Origin: UBA1858 sp965262455
GTDB taxonomy: Bacteria; Pseudomonadota; Gammaproteobacteria; UBA4575
Direction: 5' to 3'
NCBI GenBank assembly: GCA_965262455.1
Contig: CBDHFH010000008.1
Location: 744,001-808,000 of the forward strand
Length of the DNA: 64,000 nt
Position numbers and translations under genes: made by a program. Each line of letters starts with the position of its first letter. The stretch's first letter is position 1. The notes below the pieces were generated by a model that was not told where the DNA came from, searched no databases, and saw nothing but the letters and a program-made list of their open reading frames with translations. Shown piece after piece: positions 45,802 through 53,915 of this stretch.

Positions 45802-46302
45802 ATGACACGTGCATTAACGATAACGTTTATTTTATTCACCTTGTTTTTACCTTTATCTGCTCAGGCGATTAGAGTAACTACTTCAGTGGGCACATTTGAC
45901 ATTGATACTATTGGACCAGATTTATTTGATAATAATTCTGCACTATTGATGACGCAACCCTGGTGGGACAACCAAGCCCTTGCGGGAGAATTCAGAGACG
46001 CAGTTGATATAAACTTTGGGTTTCCAAACTCTGAGGAAACTGAAGGGCCATATTTTATTTATGAACAATTTAACACTGGCTTAGGTTCTGGAGAGACTTC
46101 GGCATTTTGCCTGATCGACTTCGACTCAGGAGCATGCATTCCTAGTGATGTCACTACCATTTCAAGTGGAGCTCGCGTTTTTGCGATAGCTACTCCCGTA
46201 CAAGATTTAACATCAGTTAATGTACCATTTCCAATTTGGGCGCTCTTATTAAGTAGCTTAGTGTTAATATTAATTGGAGTAATAAAATCGCGTTTAACTT
46301 AA
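45802..46302 (+). CDS. exported protein with VNVPxPxW C-terminal signal
   Basis: 166 residues: a signal peptide (ITFILFTLFLPLSAQA), a ~120-residue beta-rich domain beginning IRVTTSVGTFDIDT, with one Cys pair (FCLIDFDSGACIP), then TSVNVPFPIW, a hydrophobic helix and the basic end KSRLT. The domain is unknown. It is the only plus-strand gene in its repeat-bounded interval; RBS AAGGA. Confidence 0.75.
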   Translation: MTRALTITFILFTLFLPLSAQAIRVTTSVGTFDIDTIGPDLFDNNSALLMTQPWWDNQALAGEFRDAVDINFGFPNSEETEGPYFIYEQFNTGLGSGETSAFCLIDFDSGACIPSDVTTISSGARVFAIATPVQDLTSVNVPFPIWALLLSSLVLILIGVIKSRLT

Positions 46303-46330
46303 TGACGGCTTTCGGCGCAAAAGCGGTCAT
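46302..46330 (+). repeat. palindromic repeat copy 4
   Basis: ATGACGGCTTT-CGGCGCA-AAAGCGGTCAT, 11-bp stem with one mismatch. It starts directly at the stop codon of the 166-residue gene and lies 16 bp from the stop of the convergent one. Confidence 0.88.
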
Positions 46331-46346
46331 TCATATGACTTTGATT

Positions 46347-46562
46347 TTATTTGGCCCTATTACTTTCTATAGCCATTAGGCCATTGTAGTCAACAAGCGC
46401 TTTTTCAGCCATATTGCTTAAACTTCCTACTGATGCATTGTTTAATTTAGATATAAATTCTGGACAATAATTTTGAGGTCCTATTTTGTCAATTAGTTGA
46501 ATTGATTGTGTTGAAATACTTTGAATTTGTGATCTCAATTCAACAAATTTACGTTTAGGCAT
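46347..46562 (-). CDS. small hypothetical protein
   Basis: 71 residues, helical and soluble (LRSQIQSISTQSIQLIDKIG), one Cys. AAGGG precedes the ATG. No family recognised. It is one of the single-gene units bounded by the palindromic repeat. Confidence 0.55.
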   Translation of the reverse strand: MPKRKFVELRSQIQSISTQSIQLIDKIGPQNYCPEFISKLNNASVGSLSNMAEKALVDYNGLMAIESNRAK

Positions 46563-48716
46563 AACCCTTACGGCTATGTACTCTATTTGGTCTGTTCAGA
46601 AACATGATTGGATCGAGTGCCCAATACATTTTTACAAGCAATGAACTGCAAAACTTAAGTTGAATTCATGATGCGAGTCGGTGAAATGCACTTCCGCAGT
46701 TCTTCACACATTAGAGCGATTTAATCATACCAACTTCGAATGTCTGCACTACTTTAGACTGGATGGTACTCTAGAATTCGCTTCAATTGCGCATTTAAGT
46801 AGATGAATGATGCTAGTTCTGTATTTAAGTAGCGATTCACTATTTGAAGTTTTCAGACGATATAGGTTAATGAACGTACTTATGACTAGAACGGGTCTCG
46901 AGATACAGGCTCTAACATAATTCCAGGTGTACTGAATTCATTTAGATGTACGCTAGAAGGCCGGATATTACAATCCTTTATAGCGTAACACACAGTACCT
47001 ATGTCTGCTTGCGGCTCATTTGCGATGCTAGGTTAAATGGGTTGCATCAGGTATGCATTAGTCTGATACCCAACGAAGACGTTACAACATATGAGTACTA
47101 TTTTAATTATTGTATCTTTTATCATCATAATTTGACCGTATTATAGTAAGAAAACTTCCACTTCGCAAAGATCGGTTAGCTAGTATGAGGTATTCTTACT
47201 AAGTATTAAATTGGGTACTTTACATGCAGCATAATCATAACCACCAATGTCTTACGATGACTTTAGATAAGAATTTATAATAATACTAAATTTAGCCGGC
47301 AAACTTGACGTATGCAGATGATGGTACTTGTGCCTCTTGATAAATGTTAGTCATCACTGTGGACCAAAGACTAGAGAAGAATGGGCTAAAGAAACTGTAA
47401 TTATATCAACAGACCCGCGAATCAAGATTAAACATTACTAGATCAATGGAAAACATTCCTCCTTCAGCATTTGCACGACCAAATGTATGTCCCACCCTGA
47501 TTGGCGTTCTACATATAGTGATTCATCTCGTAGTGATGAATAGCATGACATTCTTCGAATCATTAGTCCAAGTCGTAGATTAAATATCAAGAGTGAGCCG
47601 TTGAGACTCATGAAGGAAATTCCCACTCTTTATATCAAATTCGCGTACTTAACTAGCCGTATAACAATCCAATAGTCGCTCTCTGCATCTTTTGGGGCTG
47701 TAATTACTCAGTAGAAGTTATTCAAATGCAGCCAGCTGTAGATAAATCTGAAGATCAATCTTACATACGTCGAAGAATTACCTTTGAATTTATGTTGTTA
47801 GTCCTCTAAAGGATCTAATTTTTGATAAACTGTTATCCGTCGGTTCTGATAGTGGAAACAAGTATCCTCAAAAGCTATGCGACAACGTTACCTTTTGCAT
47901 CCCAAGTAGAAGCGAAAAGGCCCCACTTGAATCCAAATTCTAAATAATCCCAATTATTATATTTAAGGGGAGATCTACTGTATAGCAAAAAACTTAGTAC
48001 GCTCATCTGTTCTGTTATTATTCAGCGTATAAATCTAGCCAGTTTCATATTTCCAATGACGGATGTATCATGTCAATGCCGATGATAGTCTGGTAATACT
48101 AGATATCCACCGGATCCAAATAAAGCGAGAAGAAATTTTAATGAGTTGCAATAATTGGAAATGTGTAACTAACGGTGATTCAGGACCCAAAGATAGGCAC
48201 ATCAGATATGGTTTCCAACTGAAAGATTGCAACACTATAAAGAAAATTGATTGCTAGGGGTTTCTAAAAAGCAGGCTATTGTCCTAATGGTTGGGATGTA
48301 CATTTCCATCACACCCCAGGAAAGTTGATCTTTGGCTAAACTCCATGGAATAACTGAACTTACTGCACTAGATAAGTCATTAAATCTAGTCGCTACGACC
48401 TAAATGTGGTACGTAACGAAACTAGCTTAGCCCAAGATTTTAATAACGTTCCTTCAATTAAGATTAACTAGAATGGTAAGAATTAAAGCTGAGAATAAAA
48501 TTGTACATATGACGTAAATAGATTTGCTAATAATGGGTTTATTCCGTTCGCTAAACTCTCACTAGAATATAAAGCTAAGTATCCGAAAGAAATAAATGTT
48601 AACAAGCGTATCTTTGCATGCATTTCCACATATATGTGGCTTTGATTGCACATATAAATAATGGAAATGTTTTTATGGGTCATAAATTATTACATAGATC
48701 TAAGAAAATAGCTCGA
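46563..48716. other. 2.2-kb region without a supportable gene
   Basis: Six frames give only short frames with no RBS, no family feature and no signal peptide. The best is a Cys-containing 38-residue frame near 48141-48257 behind GAGAAG, which I do not consider proven. Together with the next gap, ~2.6 kb up to the FG-GAP gene is non-coding: old decayed DNA, an RNA locus, or genes too unusual to see. Confidence 0.5.
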
Positions 48717-48744
48717 ATGTCTGCTATGGGTCGTAAGCGGACAT
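48717..48744. repeat. palindromic repeat, variant copy 5
   Basis: ATGTCTGCTA-TGGGTC-GTAAGCGGACAT: the same arms as the other copies but a TGGGTCG-type loop. This form belongs to the same dispersed palindrome class seen widely in proteobacteria. Confidence 0.65.
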
Positions 48745-48867
48745 TTAAATCTAACAAAGTCTATTGCTGTTTTACTACAGCTAGATTATTTAAGGTACGA
48801 ATTGGGGGAAACTACATTCTAGTTTTTGAAGATAGTTTTTATATTTCAAATAGATAAACTCGTTATT

Positions 48868-48995
48868 AAGTAGCTACCGCCCTGGGTACACAGCATGAAT
48901 CGAAATTTGGGGGCATCTCAGGGGGCATGTAAAAAAATTAACACCCTACTCTTCTCTTGTTATCAACAACTTAATGATTCAATTAGATTGCTTGG
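48868..48995 (+). repeat. direct repeat A flanking the FG-GAP gene
   Basis: ~128 bp, beginning AAGTAGCTACCGCC, with GGGGGCATGTAAAAAAATTA in the middle and ending near TTAGATTGCTTGGA. About four in five bases match copy B at 52282. The two copies stand in the same orientation on either side of the 3-kb gene. Confidence 0.85.
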
Positions 48996-49161
48996 ACAAT
49001 AATAAAATATTCTGATTTGTTGAATTAAGAGAAGTTATTCTATTACATCAACGACAGTTTCATATATGAAATGCTTAATTTATGTAACTTTAGCTAAATA
49101 TTTGCTTAATGAAATATTGCTAAGGTAAATATATAAAACCATAAATCGTAGGGGGCAGGTT

Positions 49162-52100
49162 ATGCGAACTATGAATGGATTCCCTTGGGTTACAAAAGCA
49201 TGTTTACTTTTGGTCTTCGTAGCATTTTTCTTTCCTAATTCCCACTCCGCAACGGAAGATCAGAAAATTGCACCGAGTGATGGTGTTGCAGTGGACGAGT
49301 TTGGTATCAGTGTTTCAGTATCCGATGATACTGCTTTAATAGGCGCATATCGTAATGATGATAATAGTGCTGGGGCTGGTGCTGCTTATGTTTATATCCG
49401 TGATTTTCATGGTACATGGAGTCAGCAACAAAAGCTTTTCCCAAGTGATCCCGATGTGCTTGACTATTTTGGTTTTAGTGTTGCTGTATCAGGAGACACA
49501 GCTGTTATTGGCGCATACCTAGACGATGATGGCGGTATAGATTCTGGTTCCGCTTATGTATTTACCCGAGATATCAATGGAATCTGGAGCCAACAGGCAA
49601 AACTAACAGCGAGTGATGCTGCTGCAAATGATGAGTTTGGTTTTAGTGTTGCTTTATCAGGAGACACAGCTGTTATTGGCGCATACCAGGACGATGATGG
49701 CGGTACAAATTCTGGTTCCGCTTATGTATTTACCCGAGATATCAATGGAATCTGGAGCCAACAGGCAAAACTAACAGCGAGTGATGCTGCTGCATTTGAT
49801 CGGTTTGGTTATAGCGTCTCCCTTTCGGGGAATTCGGCAGTCATCGGCTCATTCTTGGATGATGATAATGCCACAGATTCAGGATCAGCTTATGTGTTCG
49901 TGCGCGATATCAATGGTATATGGAGTGAACAAGCAAAACTCACAGCAAGTGATCCAACTGCAAATGATCAATTTGGTTACAGTGTTTCTGTTTTTGACGA
50001 TAGAGTTTTAGTGGGTGCTAGATTTGATGATGATGATGGTGGCGCTTCCGGGTCAGCCTACATTTTTGTGCGTGATATGAATAACATGTGGAGCGAGCAA
50101 GCAAAGCTTACAGCAAGTGACGCATTACCTTCAGCAAATTTTGGGTTTAGTGTCGACTTATCTGAAAAAATTGCGGTGATAGGGGCGCGGGCAGATGACG
50201 CAGCGGGGCCTATCCTGGATACAGGATCTGTTTACGCATTTACAGATGTTGGGAATGGTGTATGGGTAGAACAATCAAAACTGATCTCAAGCGATGGGGC
50301 AACTAGTGACAATTTAGGCTGGAGTATCTCGATATCTGGCAAAACAGTAATTGGTGGCGCTCCTTTCGATGATGATAACGGAACTGATTCGGGGTCAGTT
50401 TACATATTTAATGATCTTGATATAGATGATGACGGTATTCTCAACGAAGTCGATTCTGATTTAGATGGTGATGCTATCCCTAATCTTGTAGAACAATCCA
50501 TTGGACTTAATGAAGCCGATGTTTCTGATGGCTCACTTGATCTTGATATAGATGGTTGGAGTAATGTCGATGAATATTGGTCAGGGACTAATATAAATGA
50601 TCCAAATAGCAACCCAGCAAATCAAATTAATCCACATCAGAAAACTTTTGGTGGCGATGGCACGGTCGGAGATGAATTTGGTACCAGTGTCTCGATCTCG
50701 GGTAATACAGCAATTATTGGAGCGAAGTTTTCAGATGACAATGGCTCAAACTCAGGGTCAGTTTACACGCTTACGCGTGATAGTAATGGTATATGGAAGC
50801 AACAAGCAAAATTAAATGCGGCTGACGGATCGCAAGATGATCAGTTTGGTATTAGCGTATCGATTTCAGGTAACACTGCAGTAATTGGAGCATGGGCAGA
50901 TGATGATAATGGAGCCGGTTCTGGTTCAGCTTATGTTTTCACTCGCGATATTAATAATATTTGGCGACAAGAAGCGAAGCTGACAGCAAGTGATGGAGCA
51001 GCAGTAGACTTATTCGGCGTTAGCGTCTCTATCTCTGGTGATACCGCGGTAGTAGGTGCAAGATCCGATGATGATGACGGATCTAACTCTGGATCTGCCT
51101 ATGTTTTTGTTAGAGATACAAATGATATGTGGAGTGAGCAAACCAAACTCACTGCAAGTGATGGAGCAGCTGGAGACCAGTTTGGAATAAGTGTCTCTAT
51201 ATCTGGTGATACTGCTGTTATTGGAGCTCACTTCGATGATGACAATGGCACGGATTCTGGATCTGCCTATGTCTTTGTTAGAGATACAAATGATATGTGG
51301 AGTGAGCAAACTAAACTCACTGCAAGTGATGGAGCAGCTGGAGACCAGTTTGGAATAAGTGTCTCTATATCTGGTGATACTGCTGTTATTGGAGCTCACT
51401 TCGATGATGACAATGGCACGAGTTCTGGATCTGCCTATGTTTTTGTTAGAGATACAAATGATATGTGGAGTCAACAAGCTAAAATGCTCCCAAGTGATAG
51501 TGAGACAGGAATTCGGTTCGGGAATGGTGTTTCTATCTCGGGAGATACAGCTATAGTAGGAGCTCGATTTGGTGATGCAGGAAGCGCCACACGTTCGGGT
51601 TCCGCCTATGTTTTCACTCGTGATGCGAATGGGATCTGGAGTGAGCTTGCAAAACTTAATGCAAACGATGGGATGATGGATGACCAATTTGGGCTTAGCG
51701 TTTCAGTCTCAGAAGATACTGTATTTACTGGTGCACAATTTGACAGTGATACTGGATCAGCATCTGGATCAGCATACTCATTTGATCTCGATCTTGATGA
51801 TGATGGTTTACTTAACAACATTGAGTCCATTATTGCAACTGATCCTATTAAAGCTGATACCGATGAGGATGGTTTGACTGATGGTGATGAGGTGAATACT
51901 TACAACACTGATCCTCTACTCACAGATACCGATACAGACGGCTTAAGCGATGGCGATGAAATTGATCTTCATTCCACGGATCCCCTTGATGCCGATTCAG
52001 ATGATGACGGCTTTAATGATGGCGACGAAATCAATGCAGGCACAGATCCAAATGATTCTTCATCGACGCCAAGTACGCCGACCGTTAATGTCCCTCTTCC

Positions 52101-52182
52101 TCTTTGGTCATACTTATTAATATCTACTTTATTGTTGCTGATTGCTGTTACATTCCAGCGACGTGTAAGGAGATTTTATTAA
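49162..52182 (+). CDS. large FG-GAP repeat surface protein with VNVPxPxW C-terminal signal
   Basis: 1006 residues: a signal peptide (ACLLLVFVAFFFPNSHSA), about 14 FG-GAP-like repeats of ~56 residues (pattern D-x-FG-x-SVS-x-SGDTAVIGA ... DDD-x-G ... SGSAYVF-x-RD-x-NG-x-WS), and a Ca2+-binding spacer near residue 425 (DIDDDGILNEVDSDLDGD). A second repeat block follows, then thrombospondin type 3-like Asp repeats (TDTDTDGLSDGDEID). The end is TVNVPLPLW-helix-RRVRRFY. FG-GAP units fold as beta-propeller blades, so this is probably an adhesin or surface ligand-binding protein. Direct repeats bound it on both sides. Confidence 0.88.
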   Translation: MRTMNGFPWVTKACLLLVFVAFFFPNSHSATEDQKIAPSDGVAVDEFGISVSVSDDTALIGAYRNDDNSAGAGAAYVYIRDFHGTWSQQQKLFPSDPDVLDYFGFSVAVSGDTAVIGAYLDDDGGIDSGSAYVFTRDINGIWSQQAKLTASDAAANDEFGFSVALSGDTAVIGAYQDDDGGTNSGSAYVFTRDINGIWSQQAKLTASDAAAFDRFGYSVSLSGNSAVIGSFLDDDNATDSGSAYVFVRDINGIWSEQAKLTASDPTANDQFGYSVSVFDDRVLVGARFDDDDGGASGSAYIFVRDMNNMWSEQAKLTASDALPSANFGFSVDLSEKIAVIGARADDAAGPILDTGSVYAFTDVGNGVWVEQSKLISSDGATSDNLGWSISISGKTVIGGAPFDDDNGTDSGSVYIFNDLDIDDDGILNEVDSDLDGDAIPNLVEQSIGLNEADVSDGSLDLDIDGWSNVDEYWSGTNINDPNSNPANQINPHQKTFGGDGTVGDEFGTSVSISGNTAIIGAKFSDDNGSNSGSVYTLTRDSNGIWKQQAKLNAADGSQDDQFGISVSISGNTAVIGAWADDDNGAGSGSAYVFTRDINNIWRQEAKLTASDGAAVDLFGVSVSISGDTAVVGARSDDDDGSNSGSAYVFVRDTNDMWSEQTKLTASDGAAGDQFGISVSISGDTAVIGAHFDDDNGTDSGSAYVFVRDTNDMWSEQTKLTASDGAAGDQFGISVSISGDTAVIGAHFDDDNGTSSGSAYVFVRDTNDMWSQQAKMLPSDSETGIRFGNGVSISGDTAIVGARFGDAGSATRSGSAYVFTRDANGIWSELAKLNANDGMMDDQFGLSVSVSEDTVFTGAQFDSDTGSASGSAYSFDLDLDDDGLLNNIESIIATDPIKADTDEDGLTDGDEVNTYNTDPLLTDTDTDGLSDGDEIDLHSTDPLDADSDDDGFNDGDEINAGTDPNDSSSTPSTPTVNVPLPLWSYLLISTLLLLIAVTFQRRVRRFY
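51133..51468 (+). repeat. 168-bp tandem duplication inside the FG-GAP gene
   Basis: Two adjacent 168-bp (56-residue) units, 51133-51300 and 51301-51468, differ at only a handful of bases. A similar near-identical pair starts near 49470 and 49638. Such DNA identity indicates recent duplication or gene conversion and a gene that can change length. Confidence 0.85.
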
Positions 52183-52281
52183 GTCTTATCACAGCCGAGA
52201 CATTTAAGATAACAATTAGGGGCACATAGATTTACTCATTTATTCTATCACGAAGAGAAACAAATACTTACATTACCTATC

Positions 52282-52407
52282 AAGTAGCTACCGCCGAGAT
52301 ACTCAGCATTAAGGAAAATTGCAGCATCTCAAGGGGCATGTAAGAAAATTAGCACCAGACCCTTCTCTTGTTAACAACAACTTAATGTCTCAATTAGATT
52401 GAATGGA
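52282..52407 (+). repeat. direct repeat B flanking the FG-GAP gene
   Basis: ~126 bp matching copy A: AAGTAGCTACCGCC, GCATCTCAAGGGGCATGTAA and a shared CTTCTCTTGTTA-x-CAACAACTTAATG stretch. It ends 27 bp before the left end of the insertion sequence. Confidence 0.85.
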
Positions 52408-52434
52408 TATCGTACCGAACCATCTTGGAATAGC

Positions 52435-53633
52435 TGTGCATGGCGAATTAGTATTTTCGCACAATTTGAGTTGGATTCGCAGTCTTGTTATTGAGCAATA
52501 TCTATCTATCATAAGTCTGTATGAAGGATGCATTCTTACTTACCATTCATTTAATTAGTTTACTCGTTCGATTGCTCCGACCAGGCGCCCTGAAGGCCGT
52601 TGCTGCCGAAAACCTATTACTCAAACAGCAACTTCTTATTATTGATCGATCAAGATTGAAAGCACCCAACCTCACAACTAAAGATCGATTCATACTCGGA
52701 TGGCTAGCGATACTGCTATCACCTAGACGACTGGTTCGGTCTGCAATTATCATCAAACCCTCCACCCTACTCTCCTTCCACAAAGCTCTCGTGAAACGAA
52801 AATACCTACAACTCTTTTCTTCTACTGGCAAAGGAAAGCCTGGGCCCAAGGGACCTAATAATGAATTGATTAAAGCCATTGTTGAAATTAAACAACGCAA
52901 TCCAAACTTTGGTTGCCCTCGCATTGCACACATTATTAACAATACGTTTGGCTTTAAAATCAACAAAGATGTCGTGCGAAGAGTATTGATGAAACATTAT
53001 CATCCACGCCCAGATGATCGAGGTGGTCCTTCGTGGTTGTCTTTTATTGCTAACATGAAAGACAGTTTGTGGAGTATTGATCTATTCTGTTGTGAGTCCA
53101 TTACACTGAAAACACATTGGGTCTTAGTGGTGATGAATGTCTGGAATCGAAAACTCGTTGGTCTTTCTGTTAATAGCGGCTCAGTCGACGGTCCCACTCT
53201 ATGCAGAATGTTCAACCAGATCATAGGAAAAAACAATCTACCTCAATATATAAGTACAGATAATGATCCACTATTCCAATTTCATCGATGGAAAGCCAAC
53301 CTTAGAATCCTGGAAATTGAAGAAGTGAAATCCATTCCTTTTACGCCCATTTCACATCCTTATGTTGAACGAGTGATTGGTACCATCCGAAGTGAATGCC
53401 TGGATCAGGCGTTGTTTTGGAATGACGTAGATTTGCAAAATAAATTAGATGACTTTACAGACTATTACAACAATCATCGCGTGCATGCTTCGCTTAAGGG
53501 TGACGTGCCAACAAAATTTGGTAATAAAAGAAGCCGACCTGTTGCAAGTCTAAGAAAGTTTAATTGGAAACCGCATTGTCGTGGACTGGTGCAACTCCCA
53601 ATCCCGGCTTAAATTACCAATTCGCCATGCACA
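52435..53633 (+). mobile_element. complete ~1.2-kb insertion sequence
   Basis: Terminal inverted repeats: left TGTGCATGGCGAATTAGTA at 52435-52453, right TACCAATTCGCCATGCACA at 53615-53633. The outer 15 bases match exactly, and ends are TGT...ACA. One transposase gene fills the element. No target-site duplication is clear in the flanking bases, so it may have moved by recombination or be old. Confidence 0.85.
52521..53612 (+). CDS. DDE-type integrase-core transposase
   Basis: 363 residues. The N-terminal part holds an HTH-like region (NELIKAIVEIKQRNPNFGCPRIAHIINNTF), then an rve core with the catalytic Asp in LWSIDLFCC, Asp in YISTDNDPLF and Glu in YVERVIGTIRSECLDQ. The end GLVQLPIPA is typical of stand-alone IS481/IS3-like transposases. 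Intact, in one frame. Confidence 0.92.
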   Translation: MKDAFLLTIHLISLLVRLLRPGALKAVAAENLLLKQQLLIIDRSRLKAPNLTTKDRFILGWLAILLSPRRLVRSAIIIKPSTLLSFHKALVKRKYLQLFSSTGKGKPGPKGPNNELIKAIVEIKQRNPNFGCPRIAHIINNTFGFKINKDVVRRVLMKHYHPRPDDRGGPSWLSFIANMKDSLWSIDLFCCESITLKTHWVLVVMNVWNRKLVGLSVNSGSVDGPTLCRMFNQIIGKNNLPQYISTDNDPLFQFHRWKANLRILEIEEVKSIPFTPISHPYVERVIGTIRSECLDQALFWNDVDLQNKLDDFTDYYNNHRVHASLKGDVPTKFGNKRSRPVASLRKFNWKPHCRGLVQLPIPA

Positions 53634-53843
53634 CCTTTGAGCTGCTAAGCTCCTGAAACTTCGCAAGTTATTTAGCCGAATTCTGCGTAGAGACGTTTGA
53701 CAAATAAATGTCGCGGCACTTTGTCCTTTAAGTTCGCTGTAGACTCTTTGCTTACCACTCTTAATACTGACCATAAAAACTACTCTCTTTACCAGTACTC
53801 TACTTTTCGTGACTACTTGCTACCCAAAGAGTCTGTGGCTAAC

Positions 53844-53867
53844 TTCTTCTTTCGGCGCAATATCTGA
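53844..53867 (+). repeat. degenerate palindromic repeat copy 6
   Basis: CTTCTTTCGGCGCAATATCTGAC keeps the CGGCGCAA loop but has lost most of both arms. It lies in the ~280-bp gap between the insertion sequence and the chemoreceptor gene. Confidence 0.5.
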
Positions 53868-53915
53868 CAGTAATGAAAATACTTTATGTATAAAAGTAAT
53901 AAACCTTTGTTCTGT

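Noticed and set aside
48618..48857. Plus-strand frame containing MSAMGRKRTFKSNK
   Set aside because: A translation through the variant palindrome (copy 5); no RBS or domain.
51010..51687. 225-codon antisense frame inside the FG-GAP gene
   Set aside because: It results from the 168-bp DNA repeats lacking stops in that frame; no RBS and no family features.
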